Shown: positions 27,532 through 37,337, counted from the first letter of the stretch. The stretch: 50,501 bases of DNA from Phycisphaerae bacterium (GCA_003551645.1 PUND01000005.1:1-50501); one strand, 5' to 3'. Notes: a model not told the origin generated them from the sequence alone. Program-made: numbers and translations.

Positions 27532-28386
27532 TCAACGCCGATTGCCCGCCGCAAACGCCGCGAAGGTATCGGCATAGCCGGCCGGCGTGCCGGTGTCGTG
27601 TGCCGAGCCGTCCAGAAGCACCAGCCGGCAGCCCCGCGGATGCCGCCGCAGTAATTCCGCCTGAGCGTCGGTCATCTCAAGCTCGCCGCCGGTTCCGGCC
27701 GAGGCAAGCGACGAAAGAACGTCGAATATCTCCGGAGAAAACACGTACAAACCGGCGTGGCCGAGATACTTTCCCTCCGGCAGCCCCGGCGTTACAAGAC
27801 GCTCGCCGGCGAGCTGTAAGGAGGGCTTTTCCACCAGCTCCTTGCAGAGGTAAACCCTTTCATCGGCTCCGGGTATCGGCTCGCCGCGGGCGACACCCAC
27901 CCGCAAAAGCTCCTCGGCGCCCACCACCTGCATGCCGACGGTGGCGGCCGACGCGGCCGGGTCGTGACCTTTCAGCAGTTGTCCAAGGCACGAACCGCTC
28001 GAGCCGTGCGTGTAAACGTGGTCGCCGAGCATAACCGCCACGGCCGATTCGCCCGCCGCCCAGCTTCGCCCTCGAAGGACCGCATCGCCGAAACCGGCCG
28101 GAGCGGGCTGGATTATAATCTCGACCCGTTCGGGCAGTCCGTTGGCGCCGGCGTTTCTGACGGCGGGCAGGTATCGCTCGAACACCTCGCACTGCTGAGG
28201 CGAGACAATTAGCGCCGCCTCGGATATGCCCGCGGCGGCCGCCTCGGCGAGTATCCAGTGCAACACCGGGCGTATGCGCCCGCGAGCATCCACCAGCGGA
28301 AGCATGGCCTTCGGGCAGCCGAAGGTCCAGGGCCGGAGTCGTATGCCTCTGCCGGCCGTCGGGATTATCGCCTTGCGAACCGTCAT
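27532..28386 (-). CDS. Sugar-phosphate nucleotidyltransferase (GalU/RmlA-like)
   Basis: A 284-residue enzyme that joins a sugar 1-phosphate to a nucleotide. The first residues hold the nucleotide-binding block KAIIPTAGRGIRLRPWT, then PKAMLPLVD; a middle LGDHVY holds a metal-binding Asp, and VEKPS is the sugar-contacting motif. The pattern resembles GalU (UTP-glucose-1-phosphate uridylyltransferase), but the nucleotide is not certain. ATG 28386 fits the conserved N-terminus; the in-frame extension to 28479 is not conserved. It lies 70 bp upstream of ilvE and diverges from acylphosphatase. Confidence 0.88.
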   Translation of the reverse strand: MTVRKAIIPTAGRGIRLRPWTFGCPKAMLPLVDARGRIRPVLHWILAEAAAAGISEAALIVSPQQCEVFERYLPAVRNAGANGLPERVEIIIQPAPAGFGDAVLRGRSWAAGESAVAVMLGDHVYTHGSSGSCLGQLLKGHDPAASAATVGMQVVGAEELLRVGVARGEPIPGADERVYLCKELVEKPSLQLAGERLVTPGLPEGKYLGHAGLYVFSPEIFDVLSSLASAGTGGELEMTDAQAELLRRHPRGCRLVLLDGSAHDTGTPAGYADTFAAFAAGNRR

Positions 28387-28487
28387 GTCCGATTTGGCCC
28401 TTCCTGCGGGCGCGGCGTACAATACCCCGCGAGCCATTTGAACACAACCGCTCCAGACGCCCCCGACAATCGGAGTCATTGACGAGG

Positions 28488-28763
28488 ATGTCTCAACAAC
28501 AGCGAATAGTGTATTTTTCCGGCAACGTGCAGGGAGTGGGCTTCCGCTTCACGGCCGTGCGGACCGCGCAGCCCTACGAAGTGGCCGGCGTTGTTCGCAA
28601 CCTGCCCGACGGAAGGGTTGAGGTAGTCGTCGAGGGCGACAAGGACCAGATTGACCGGTTCCTTGATGACCTGTCGGCACGCATGGACAGCCACATACAC
28701 AAGCGGCAGGAGCAGACAGCCGAACCGACAGGGAGATATCACGACTTCCACGTTGCGTTCTGA
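28488..28763 (+). CDS. Acylphosphatase
   Basis: A 91-residue enzyme that hydrolyses acyl phosphates. The family motif VQGVGFRF holds the catalytic Arg, and VVRNLPDGRVEVVVEGD holds the catalytic Asn. The length is typical of bacterial AcyP. ATG 28488 is taken as the start; a TTG at 28479 with GGAG close upstream is an alternative that adds three residues. Confidence 0.92.
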   Translation: MSQQQRIVYFSGNVQGVGFRFTAVRTAQPYEVAGVVRNLPDGRVEVVVEGDKDQIDRFLDDLSARMDSHIHKRQEQTAEPTGRYHDFHVAF

Positions 28764-28782
28764 CGCTTACGCCACCGGCTTG

Positions 28783-29604
28783 TCAGTCCTGTTCACTGCC
28801 GGACCGCAACTTGGCAAGCGGCCTCTTATGAGGCGGCTTGGCCTCCACAACCTCGCGGATGAACTCACGAAACATACCCGCCCACCTGCCGAAATCGGTG
28901 CAGGCGTCCATCTTCTCCACCGCCTTTGACGGTGTCAGCCCGCTGCGGTAGGTGATGCGGAAGGCCTCCTTTATCTGGCGGCGGTCCTCGTCGGAGATAT
29001 CCCCGGCGCGGCGCAGGCCGACCGCATTCAGTCCGGCCACGCCGCTCGCGCCCACAAGGATCGTGAAGGGAGGGACATGGCAACCCGTTGCGGACCGGCC
29101 CTGGGCCATAACCAGCTCGCCGACCCGGCAGAACTGGTGAACGAGCACGTTGCCCGACAGTATCGCCCTGTCGCCTATATTGGCGTGTCCGGCGATGTTG
29201 ACGCCGTTAGCAAGGATACACGCGTCTCCTATGCGTGCGTCGTGGCCGGCGTGCGAATTGGCCATCCAGTACGTGCCGTCGCCGACGACGGTCGCCCCGC
29301 CCGGCGTCGTGGCGCGCGATATGGTGACGTTCTCCCGAAAAACGTTGCCGTCGCCTATCCGCAGGTGGCTGACGGTATCGGGGGTGAACTTCAGGTCCTG
29401 CGGCTCGCCGCCGAGCACCGCGTGGGCGCCGACAGTGTTGTTCCGGCCCAGTTGCGTGTATCGGCGGATGACCACGTGCTCCCGCAGCACAGTGCCTTCG
29501 CCGATGACGGTATCGCCCTCGATAACGCAGTACGGGCCGATACGCACATCATCGGCGACCTCGGCATTCTCGGCCACTATCGCTGTGGGGTGTATTTCGG
29601 TCAT
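28783..29604 (-). CDS. lpxA: UDP-N-acetylglucosamine acyltransferase
   Basis: The first enzyme of lipid A synthesis, adding a 3-hydroxyacyl chain to UDP-GlcNAc. The 273-residue protein is a left-handed beta helix of hexapeptide repeats (IHPTAIVAENAEVADDVRIG, then VIGEGTVLREHVVI), with the catalytic His in NSHAGHDARIGD and HQFCRVGELVMAQG, followed by the helical C-terminal domain (RQIKEAFRITYRSGLT). ATG 29604 is preceded by GAGG. Together with lpxD and lpxI in this window it implies an outer membrane carrying lipid A or a relative. Confidence 0.95.
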   Translation of the reverse strand: MTEIHPTAIVAENAEVADDVRIGPYCVIEGDTVIGEGTVLREHVVIRRYTQLGRNNTVGAHAVLGGEPQDLKFTPDTVSHLRIGDGNVFRENVTISRATTPGGATVVGDGTYWMANSHAGHDARIGDACILANGVNIAGHANIGDRAILSGNVLVHQFCRVGELVMAQGRSATGCHVPPFTILVGASGVAGLNAVGLRRAGDISDEDRRQIKEAFRITYRSGLTPSKAVEKMDACTDFGRWAGMFREFIREVVEAKPPHKRPLAKLRSGSEQD

Positions 29605-29756
29605 GTTGGTCCTCATCTGTATCCGGAGGTCTTGTCGAGGCGGCATTCTACCAATCCCGCGGCCGCTGCCGAGTAAAATCCGCTTTGGCGAAGCCCCTGA
29701 CCGCAAACAACCGAAAAACCCGACCGGTTCTTCGCGACACGGTCGGCTTTAGCGCG

Positions 29757-29783
29757 TTGCACAACGCGGGAAACTGATATAAT
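29757..29783 (+). promoter_or_regulatory. Extended -10 promoter for ispA-dxs
   Basis: TGATATAAT (29775-29783) is a perfect extended -10 element, with a weak TTGCAC (29757-29762) upstream at 15 bp. It lies between the divergent lpxA and ispA genes and gives a short leader. Confidence 0.65.
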
Positions 29784-29821
29784 ACTTTGTTTCGCGTCGC
29801 CTTCGCGGCGTGCCCAATGAT

Positions 29822-30718
29822 ATGACCCGAGAGCAATCCACAAACACGCTTGCGGACCTTATTGAGCCGTATCTTGACGGTATCGAGCGGGACCTGAAGC
29901 AATGGCTCGTGGAGCCGGACGCACCGGCTGAGCTTGCCGAGGCGATGCGCTACTGCGTCCACGGCGGCGGCAAGCGCCTCCGCCCGGTGCTGGTGCTTAT
30001 GAGCTGCGCAGCCGTCGGCGGGGACCCGCGAGCAGAGCCACCCCGGCGCTGCGCGGCCGCGGTGGAGCTGGTCCACACCTACAGCTTGGTCCACGACGAC
30101 CTCCCGGCGATGGACGACGACGAGCTTCGTCGCGGCCGAGCCACCGCCCACATCCGCTTCGGCGAGGCGATGGCCATACTCGTCGGGGACGCCCTGCTTA
30201 CAAGGGCCTTCGCCCTGCCGGCGACATTGCGGGAGCCGCCCGGCGGGCCGCTTATCGCCGAGCTTGCCCGAGGGGCCGGAGCGGCCGGCATGATCGCCGG
30301 ACAGGTCGCGGATATGGGCCTGTGCACAGTTCCTGAAGACATTGAAGGGCTTAACTTTATCCACATGCGCAAGACGGCCGCGCTGATTCGCGCGGCGGTC
30401 CGCATGGGCGCCATCTGCGCCGGCGCCGACGACTCGACCCTCGACGCCCTGACACGCTATGCCGAGAATCTGGGACTGGCATTTCAGCTTACCGATGATT
30501 TACTGGACGTCGTCGGCACGCCCGAGCAACTGGGCAAGTCCACCGGAAAGGACTCCGCAGGAGGCAAACGCACGCTGATAGCCGAAACCGGTATCGAGCA
30601 GTCGCGGCGCAGGTGCACGGAGCTGACCCGACAGGCAGTTGTTGCGCTTCGCCCGATCGGTGACGGCGCCGGGCCGCTGCGCAAGCTGGCCGAACTGCTC
30701 GCCGAGCGAACCCACTGA
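29822..30718 (+). CDS. ispA: Polyprenyl diphosphate synthase (farnesyl diphosphate synthase type)
   Basis: About 298 residues. It condenses isopentenyl and allylic diphosphates. The first aspartate-rich motif is in VHDDLPAMDDDELRRG and the second in FQLTDDLLDVVG; GGGKRLRP near the N-terminus binds substrate. The pattern matches the short-chain (C15-C20) IspA group. ATG 29822 is used; GTG 29810 adds four residues and is also possible. It lies 9 bp before dxs, so the two probably form one transcript feeding isoprenoid synthesis. Confidence 0.94.
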   Translation: MTREQSTNTLADLIEPYLDGIERDLKQWLVEPDAPAELAEAMRYCVHGGGKRLRPVLVLMSCAAVGGDPRAEPPRRCAAAVELVHTYSLVHDDLPAMDDDELRRGRATAHIRFGEAMAILVGDALLTRAFALPATLREPPGGPLIAELARGAGAAGMIAGQVADMGLCTVPEDIEGLNFIHMRKTAALIRAAVRMGAICAGADDSTLDALTRYAENLGLAFQLTDDLLDVVGTPEQLGKSTGKDSAGGKRTLIAETGIEQSRRRCTELTRQAVVALRPIGDGAGPLRKLAELLAERTH

Positions 30719-30727
30719 GAGAACCAG

Positions 30728-32638
30728 ATGAGCGAACAGAAACTTCTGGAAACAGTCACAAGCCCCGAAGACCTCAAAGGCCTTAGGGAGTCGCAGCTTC
30801 AGCGGCTGTCCGACGAGATCCGCGCCCGGGTGGTGGATGTGGTATCGCGTCGGGGCGGACACCTGGCCAGCAATCTGGGCATAGCGGAGCTTACCGTCGC
30901 GCTGCACTATGTGTTTGATTTCACACGCGACCGGCTGCTCTGGGACGTCGGGCATCAGTGCTACCCGCACAAGATTCTTACCGGACGCGGCGAGCGGTTC
31001 GAGACGCTGCGGCAGGCCGGCGGGCTCAGCGGCTTTCCCGACCCCGAGGAGAGCCAGTACGACCTTTTCGCCACCGGACACGCCGGGACCGCGATATCCA
31101 CCGCGGCGGGCCTGGCCGCCGCCGACCAGACCGCCGGACGCGACACCAGCGTTGTCGCCGTCGTCGGAGACGCCAGCATCGCCAACGGGCTGTCCCTGGA
31201 GGGGCTGAACAACGCCGCCCTGCTGAAGCGGCAGTTTCTGGTGATACTCAACGACAATGCGATGGCCATCGACCGCTCGCACGGCGCCATGGCGGGCATG
31301 CTGGACACGCTCCGGCTCAGCCACGCCTACAGCGATTTCAAGCACCGCACCGAGCAGTTGCTCCACCACCTGCCGCTGGGACACGATATCGGCGAGGCGC
31401 TGCGGCACCTGCACGCGGGGCTGCGGGCGACCGTCCACGGCTCGCAGGTCTTCGAGGCACTGGGGTTCAGCTACTTCGGGCCTGTTGACGGCCATGACGT
31501 ACGGGGGCTTATACGCCTGCTTCCGCGTCTGGCCTCCATGGACGAGCCGGTGCTGCTGCACGTGCACACACAGAAAGGCCGCGGCTGCGAATACGCCGTC
31601 GAGGACCCCTGCCGGTTCCACAGCCCGTCCGCGTATCGGGTGGAGAACGGCCAGGCCGTATTCGCGCCGAAAAAGGCCGTCACCTGGACACAGGCGTTCG
31701 CCGAGTCGCTGAAATCCGCCGCCCGCGACGACGAGCGCGTAGTGGCGATAACCGCCGCGATGCCGGACGGCACGGGACTGGCGGACTTCCGCGAGGAGTT
31801 CCCCGACCAGACTTTCGACGTGGGCATAAACGAGTCGCACGCGGTTACGGCCGCGGCGGGAATGGCAAAGGGCGGGCTTCGGCCGGTGGTGGCGGTTTAC
31901 TCGACGTTCATGCAGCGGGCATTCGACCAGGCGTTTCACGACGTGGCGCTGCAGCGGCTTCCGGTGGTCTTCTGCATGGACCGCGCGGGAATGGTCGGCA
32001 GCGACGGCGCCGTCCACCACGGGCTTATGGACATCGCGTTCCTGAGGCCGATTCCGGGCATGGTGCTGATGGCGCCGGCCGATGGCGACGAACTGGATGC
32101 GGCAATGACACTGGCGCTTTCTCTGGGTGGGCCTTCGGCCATCCGATATCCCAAAGACGCCGTCCCCCCGGCGATGGGTGATAGCTGCCCGCCGTTTGAA
32201 CCGGGCAAGGCGCGCATCGTCCGCGAAGGCGGCGACGCGACGATCGTGGGCTACGGAGCGACGGTGCCGATCGCGCTGGAGGCGGCGGAGATACTCGGCC
32301 GGGAGGACCGGCTTGAGGTGGGCGTCGTCTCAGCCCGCTTCGCCAAGCCGCTCGACGAAACGCTGCTGGGGCGTCTTATCGGCTCCGGCTCCCCGGTGCT
32401 GATTGCGGAGGACCACGCCGTCGCCGGCGGTTTCGGCTCGGCCGTGCTGGAGATGGCGGCCGGGAAGCAACTGGGTACCTCCAACGTCCGTCTGGCGGGC
32501 GTACCGGACAGGTTCATTCCCCACGGGCCAAGGGACTGGCAACTACAGCAGGTTCAACTGACCGCCGACGACTTCGCGGGAACCATCCGCGAGATGGTCA
32601 ATGCCCGACATGGGGCACACGCACACCAGCGAGGATGA
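30728..32638 (+). CDS. dxs: 1-deoxy-D-xylulose-5-phosphate synthase
   Basis: The entry enzyme of the methylerythritol phosphate pathway, using thiamine diphosphate to join pyruvate and glyceraldehyde 3-phosphate. The 636-residue protein has the TPP-binding N-terminal domain (HLASNLGIAELTVALHYVFD; WDVGHQCYPHKILTGR), a transketolase-like middle domain (DVGINESHAVTAAAGMAKGG with the catalytic Glu; MDRAGMVGSDGAVHHG) and the C-terminal domain. In the TPP motif it has GDASIANGL where most DXS have GDG. ATG 30728 follows ispA by 9 bp. Confidence 0.96.
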   Translation: MSEQKLLETVTSPEDLKGLRESQLQRLSDEIRARVVDVVSRRGGHLASNLGIAELTVALHYVFDFTRDRLLWDVGHQCYPHKILTGRGERFETLRQAGGLSGFPDPEESQYDLFATGHAGTAISTAAGLAAADQTAGRDTSVVAVVGDASIANGLSLEGLNNAALLKRQFLVILNDNAMAIDRSHGAMAGMLDTLRLSHAYSDFKHRTEQLLHHLPLGHDIGEALRHLHAGLRATVHGSQVFEALGFSYFGPVDGHDVRGLIRLLPRLASMDEPVLLHVHTQKGRGCEYAVEDPCRFHSPSAYRVENGQAVFAPKKAVTWTQAFAESLKSAARDDERVVAITAAMPDGTGLADFREEFPDQTFDVGINESHAVTAAAGMAKGGLRPVVAVYSTFMQRAFDQAFHDVALQRLPVVFCMDRAGMVGSDGAVHHGLMDIAFLRPIPGMVLMAPADGDELDAAMTLALSLGGPSAIRYPKDAVPPAMGDSCPPFEPGKARIVREGGDATIVGYGATVPIALEAAEILGREDRLEVGVVSARFAKPLDETLLGRLIGSGSPVLIAEDHAVAGGFGSAVLEMAAGKQLGTSNVRLAGVPDRFIPHGPRDWQLQQVQLTADDFAGTIREMVNARHGAHAHQRG

Positions 32639-32740
32639 AGGGTTGTGCTGTCGTTTGATCGTGTGCGCGAGCTGACGACGTGGTTGCACCGACCTTCTTT
32701 GCGCTCAGGACGGCGCAGCCCACCGCACCCGTTGAAGTGG

Positions 32741-32759
32741 CACGGGCATCCTGCCCGTG
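32741..32759. repeat. Dispersed palindromic hairpin between dxs and queA
   Basis: CACGGGCA, TCC, TGCCCGTG is a perfect 8-bp inverted repeat in the convergent gap. This phrase is a common dispersed element in Planctomycetota (from general knowledge) and could end both transcripts, although no T tract follows. Confidence 0.5.
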
Positions 32760-32825
32760 GAAAGCAACCACACCGCCGGCCCGCCCCACTGACACATGCA
32801 CATGGTCGATAAGCCCATGCCACAT

Positions 32826-33890
32826 TCAGACGATCAGCATCGCGTCGCCGTATGAGTAGAAGCGGTATTCCCGTCCGCGGGCCTCGGCGTAGGCGTTCAG
32901 GATCGCCTGCGTCCCGTCTGTTCGGCCGGGCGAGCAGAACGCTGCCACCAGCATCAGCAGCGTGCTCCGGGGCAGATGGAAGTTGGTAACCATCGCATCC
33001 ACGGCGTGGAAGTCCGCCGGCGGGTAGAGGAACAGGTCGGTCCAGCCCTCCGCGGGCGCCAGGCGGCCGGCTTGTCGCGCAACCGTCTCCAGCACGCGGA
33101 CGGACGTGGTCCCGACCGCGACGATGCGCCCGCCCGCCTCCTTCGCGGCCGAAAGCTTCTCGGCCGCCGATTCCGACAGCTCGTACCACTCCGCATGCAT
33201 TTGGTGGGCGGTTACATCCTGTTCCCTGACCGGCTCGAACGTGCCCAGCCCCACGTGCAGCGTCACCGTCTCGGACTCCACGCCCGCTTCGGCAAGATCC
33301 TTCAGCACCCGCTCGGTGAAGTGCAGCCCGGCGGTCGGCGCGGCCACCGCACCGGGCCGGTCGGCGTACACGGTCTGGTAGCGTTGGCGGTCTTCGGAGT
33401 CCTCCAGCGGGCCGGGCCGTCGGATATAGTGCGGCAAGGGCGTCTGTCCGACGCGTTCGAGGATCTCGACGGCCGGCTGCGGCGGATCAAGCTCAACCAT
33501 CCTGCGCCCCCGCCCTCGACTTTCGCCGAGCCGCAGCTCGGACTGCTCATCGCCGACGATCGACAGCACTTCGCCCTCTGGGCACCTGCCGGCCCCGCGG
33601 AGCATCACCTCCCAGCGGCCGGGCGTAAGCTCGCGCAGGAAAAGGCCATCGATACGCCCTCCGCTGGCCCGTCGGCAGGTGAATTTGGCGGGTATGACGC
33701 GCGTGTCGTTGAAGACCATCACATCGCCGGCCGAGAGCAGCCCCGCAAGCTCGCGGAAACAGCGGTGCTCCACGCGCCCGCTCTGGCGGCACAACACCAT
33801 CAGCCGGGATGCATCGCGCGGCTCGACCGGCTCCTGAGCGATGAGCCGGTCGTCCAGCGGATAGTCAAAGTCACTGAGCCGGGGTGGCAT
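32826..33890 (-). CDS. queA: S-adenosylmethionine:tRNA ribosyltransferase-isomerase
   Basis: It transfers the ribosyl part of SAM to 7-aminomethyl-7-deazaguanine in tRNA to make epoxyqueuosine. The 354-residue protein begins PPRLSDFDYPLDDRLIAQEP, and has VFNDTRVIPAKF, VAAPTAGLHFTERVL, TLHVGLGTFEPV and TNFHLPRSTLLML, all diagnostic of QueA. ATG 33890 gives the conserved start; an earlier in-frame ATG at 33923 adds a non-conserved segment. Other queuosine genes are not nearby. Confidence 0.96.
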   Translation of the reverse strand: MPPRLSDFDYPLDDRLIAQEPVEPRDASRLMVLCRQSGRVEHRCFRELAGLLSAGDVMVFNDTRVIPAKFTCRRASGGRIDGLFLRELTPGRWEVMLRGAGRCPEGEVLSIVGDEQSELRLGESRGRGRRMVELDPPQPAVEILERVGQTPLPHYIRRPGPLEDSEDRQRYQTVYADRPGAVAAPTAGLHFTERVLKDLAEAGVESETVTLHVGLGTFEPVREQDVTAHQMHAEWYELSESAAEKLSAAKEAGGRIVAVGTTSVRVLETVARQAGRLAPAEGWTDLFLYPPADFHAVDAMVTNFHLPRSTLLMLVAAFCSPGRTDGTQAILNAYAEARGREYRFYSYGDAMLIV

Positions 33891-34181
33891 ATATAGCCCT
33901 TCCGACGGCCTCGACCGCCACAAGTCGCGGTGCCCTATTCACACACGCGCCCAACAGGCCGCTTTACAAAAGACATTCCACCAACACGCCTTAATCGGCC
34001 AGGCGCCGAGTTATCCACACCTTCCTCACAACCCATCCCCGATTCAATCCGCTTGCCAGGGACGGGGTTTTCTGGCATTGTAATATAATCGAATCCCGGC
34101 CGCGGTGTCAGTGAAGCCGGACCTGCCTGCTGCCGATAGTTGATGGTGGCGGGGTTGTAGTCGTCGCGGTCGGAGGGCCAT

Positions 34182-34391
34182 ATGCACACACGACACCATG
34201 AAAAACTGACTCGGGAGCTTGCCGAGATGGGCCGGGAAGAACTCACCCGGCACCTGCAACGGCTGCACTGTGAATTCGACCTGGACTTCACAGACGAGTT
34301 CCTCGATTCGCTGAGCTTGGAGCGGCTCAGGCATATCGTCCTGGCCGCAATGCTCCACCAGCACAGCCAGAGCGTCCGTCCGGGCAACTGA
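34182..34391 (+). CDS. Small helical protein of unknown function
   Basis: A 69-residue protein from ATG 34182 with GGAGGG 4 nt upstream. It is charged and predicted helical (LTRELAEMGREELTRHLQRL; FTDEFLDSLSLERLRHIVLA), with no membrane segment. The good ribosome binding site and protein-like composition suggest it is a real gene, but I recognise no family. A TATAAT-like box lies at 34084-34089. It is convergent with lpxI, 15 bp apart. Confidence 0.6.
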   Translation: MHTRHHEKLTRELAEMGREELTRHLQRLHCEFDLDFTDEFLDSLSLERLRHIVLAAMLHQHSQSVRPGN

Positions 34392-34406
34392 CCAGCGGCC
34401 GCCGGC

Positions 34407-35285
34407 TCATTCGCCGCCGTTGTCCGCGACCGGGGGGGGGGCTTCGCTGCGTTTGCCCACCAGTGCGATACCCAGCTTGTCCGCAAGCGCGACGGTGGCG
34501 GGCTTGTCCACTATGAATGTCCTGCCCGCCTCAACGACCAGACAGATGCACTTGGCGTCCTTGAGATTCCGCAGTGTGCCCGGGCCTATCGTGGGCACGT
34601 CGAATCGCATATCCTGCTTGCCGCGAGCGACCTTCACCATGGTCCATCCGCCCACGCGGCACAGCCGCCCGGCACGGCGTATCATCGCGTCGGTACCCTC
34701 CATCGCCTCCACAGCGATGATATCGCGGTCCTTGATGGCGATTGTCTGGCCGATGTCCAGGTCCGCGCTTCCGCGAGCAATCCGCCAGCCGAACTCCACA
34801 TCCTCCCACACACCTCCGGGAGGTGGCGTTCGTGTCATCAGACCCTCGTCGGCAAGATGTTCCTTGCAGTACTTCACGCAGGAGACCAGCTCTATGCCCT
34901 CGTTCCTCATTTCGTCAGCGATAGCCAGCAGGATCGCGTTGTCCCGCCGGTCCTTGCGGACCTTTCCGTACCACAGGCGAAACGCCCTGAGGTCCGGAAT
35001 ATACCGCAGGATGCGCAGGGGGGAATAGATTTCCCTCTTTTTGACGGCGCCTATCATCACCGCCTCGCGGACGCCGTGGCGGCGGAATATCCTCAGCCAG
35101 CGACCGGGACGGACGACGCCCGCCCAATAGAAATCGTCGGCGAGGTCGGCCAGCCGCGGCGAGGCAAGCCCCCGCATGGCCGCCACGATGAGCCGCCGAT
35201 TCGCCTTGCGAACGCCCTGGGCGACCAGAAACGGCGGCCGCCCTGAACCTGCAATCAGCCCCACCGGCGGAAGCTCCCGCGGCAT
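34407..35285 (-). CDS. lpxI: UDP-2,3-diacylglucosamine pyrophosphatase LpxI
   Basis: This enzyme hydrolyses UDP-2,3-diacylglucosamine to lipid X in lipid A synthesis and replaces LpxH in many bacteria. The 292-residue protein matches the family (former DUF1009): VGLIAGSGRPPFLVAQG at the start, VMIGAVKKREIYSPL, and a C-terminal domain with DIGQTIAIKDRDIIAVEAME, then GTDAMIRRAG and FDVPTIGPGTL. ATG 35285 overlaps the lpxD stop (TGATG), so it is translationally coupled to lpxD. Ten C residues near its 3' end encode Ala-Pro-Pro-Pro. Confidence 0.95.
   Translation of the reverse strand: MPRELPPVGLIAGSGRPPFLVAQGVRKANRRLIVAAMRGLASPRLADLADDFYWAGVVRPGRWLRIFRRHGVREAVMIGAVKKREIYSPLRILRYIPDLRAFRLWYGKVRKDRRDNAILLAIADEMRNEGIELVSCVKYCKEHLADEGLMTRTPPPGGVWEDVEFGWRIARGSADLDIGQTIAIKDRDIIAVEAMEGTDAMIRRAGRLCRVGGWTMVKVARGKQDMRFDVPTIGPGTLRNLKDAKCICLVVEAGRTFIVDKPATVALADKLGIALVGKRSEAPPPVADNGGE
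34432..34441 (-). repeat. Ten-residue C tract (sense strand) in the lpxI coding end
   Basis: In the gene sense strand GCC CCC CCC CCG encodes Ala-Pro-Pro-Pro. A slip here would replace only the last 7 residues with another tail. Confidence 0.85.
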
Positions 35286-36358
35286 CACTCGCCCTCCGGG
35301 TCGCTCCGGTCGCTCGAGGCGAGCCGGCGTTTAAGCTCGTCCACTTCCTGTTGAAGCGACAGCAGCAGCTTGCGCATCTCCGGCAGTTGGGGCAGCGTCT
35401 TCAGCGCCCTGCGGGCCTGGGCCAGCGGCATCGCGGGCGAGCCGGCGAGGTCCTGCCCGCTGTCGATGTCGCGGGAGATTCCGCTCTGGGCGGCCAGTCG
35501 CACGCCGTCGCCCAGACGAATATGGTTGGCCACACCCGATTGCCCGGCGAATACGCAGTACTTGCCGGTAACGACCGAGCCGGCCAGCCCCGCCTGGGAG
35601 ACCAGCAGGCAGTGTTCGCCAAGTTGCGCCGCGTGCCCGATGGCCACCAGGTCGGCCATCTTTGTCCCGGCGCCTATGCGGGTCGGCCCGAGTGTGCCGC
35701 GCTCTATCGCGCAGCAGGCGCCCATCTCCACATCGTCGCCTATCTCGACCCAGCCGGCCTGGGGAATCTTCTCGTGTCGGCCCTGGTGCGTGGCATAGCC
35801 GAAGCCGTCCTGACCGATGCTGCTGGAGGCACCTATGGCGACCCTGTCGCCGACGATCGTGCCCGGATACAGCGCCGCATTCGGGCCGATGGTGCAGCCG
35901 GCGCCGATGCGGCAGTTGGCCCCGATATAGGCGCCCGGATAGACGACCGTGCCGGCCCCTATCCGGCAGCCGGCGCGGATGCTTACGAACGCCCCGACCG
36001 CCACATCCTCGGCAAGCTCGGCCGACGGGTCCACATCCGCGCGCGGGTCCACGCCGGCAAAGTCCGGCCCGGCGAACCCATGCAGCGCGACCATCGCCTC
36101 GCGGAACGCGAAGTACGGGTCGTCGCAGCGAATAAGTGCCGCCGATTCGGCCACAGGCCCGTCATAGTCGGTCGGCACGATGACCGCCGCGGCGCCCGTC
36201 TCGGCCATGTGCCTGCGATACCTGGCGTTGGCCAGGAAGGCGGCCTCATCGCCGCCGGCCAACTCCAGCGACGCCATTCCCCGGACCTTCCGGGAGGCGT
36301 CGCCTTCCAGCCGTCCGCCGACGGTATCCGCCAACTCGCCCAGTGTCATCTCCGCCAT
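35285..36358 (-). CDS. lpxD: UDP-3-O-(3-hydroxyacyl)glucosamine N-acyltransferase
   Basis: The third step of lipid A synthesis. The 357-residue protein has an N-terminal uridine-binding domain (MTLGELADTVGGRLEGD; MASLELAGGDEAAFLAN) and a left-handed beta helix of hexapeptides (VDPSAELAEDVAVGAFVSI; GAGCTIGPNAALYPGTIVGD), the catalytic His region in VAIGHAAQLGEHCLLVSQAG, and a C-terminal coiled coil (LLLSLQQEVDELKRRL). ATG 36358 is 9 nt after AGAGG. It is the first gene of an lpxD-lpxI pair. In many Gram-negatives lpxA follows lpxD; here lpxA lies about 6 kb away. Confidence 0.95.
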   Translation of the reverse strand: MAEMTLGELADTVGGRLEGDASRKVRGMASLELAGGDEAAFLANARYRRHMAETGAAAVIVPTDYDGPVAESAALIRCDDPYFAFREAMVALHGFAGPDFAGVDPRADVDPSAELAEDVAVGAFVSIRAGCRIGAGTVVYPGAYIGANCRIGAGCTIGPNAALYPGTIVGDRVAIGASSSIGQDGFGYATHQGRHEKIPQAGWVEIGDDVEMGACCAIERGTLGPTRIGAGTKMADLVAIGHAAQLGEHCLLVSQAGLAGSVVTGKYCVFAGQSGVANHIRLGDGVRLAAQSGISRDIDSGQDLAGSPAMPLAQARRALKTLPQLPEMRKLLLSLQQEVDELKRRLASSDRSDPEGE

Positions 36359-36524
36359 CTGGAGCAACCTCTTTCGTTAGTGGCCTGGAAAAGGTAGGCC
36401 GCGGCGCCGGTGACGTCAAGGGCGGTCAGCGGCGCCAGTAACGATGATAACGAAGTCCACGAAGCCCACAAAAGCGGCCAGCTTGCCTAAGCCGCCGCCG
36501 CCAGGCGGGGCAGAGGGCACGTAT

Positions 36525-36542
36525 CCCGTGCTCAAACACGGG
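36525..36542. other. Hairpin in the lpxD-lolD gap
   Basis: CCCGTG (36525-36530) and CACGGG (36537-36542) pair around a 6-nt loop. No T tract follows on either strand. I see no gene in the surrounding 283-bp gap (36359-36641). Confidence 0.35.
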
Positions 36543-36641
36543 GCTTAACCGACCTGCTAAGCTCAGGCAGGGGAAGCTGCAATAAAGCATTTGCGGCCCT
36601 GGTGGATTCAGCGAGCTTGGTGATTCATCTGATGCGGCGTG

Positions 36642-37329
<688 letters not shown>

Positions 37330-37337
<8 letters not shown>

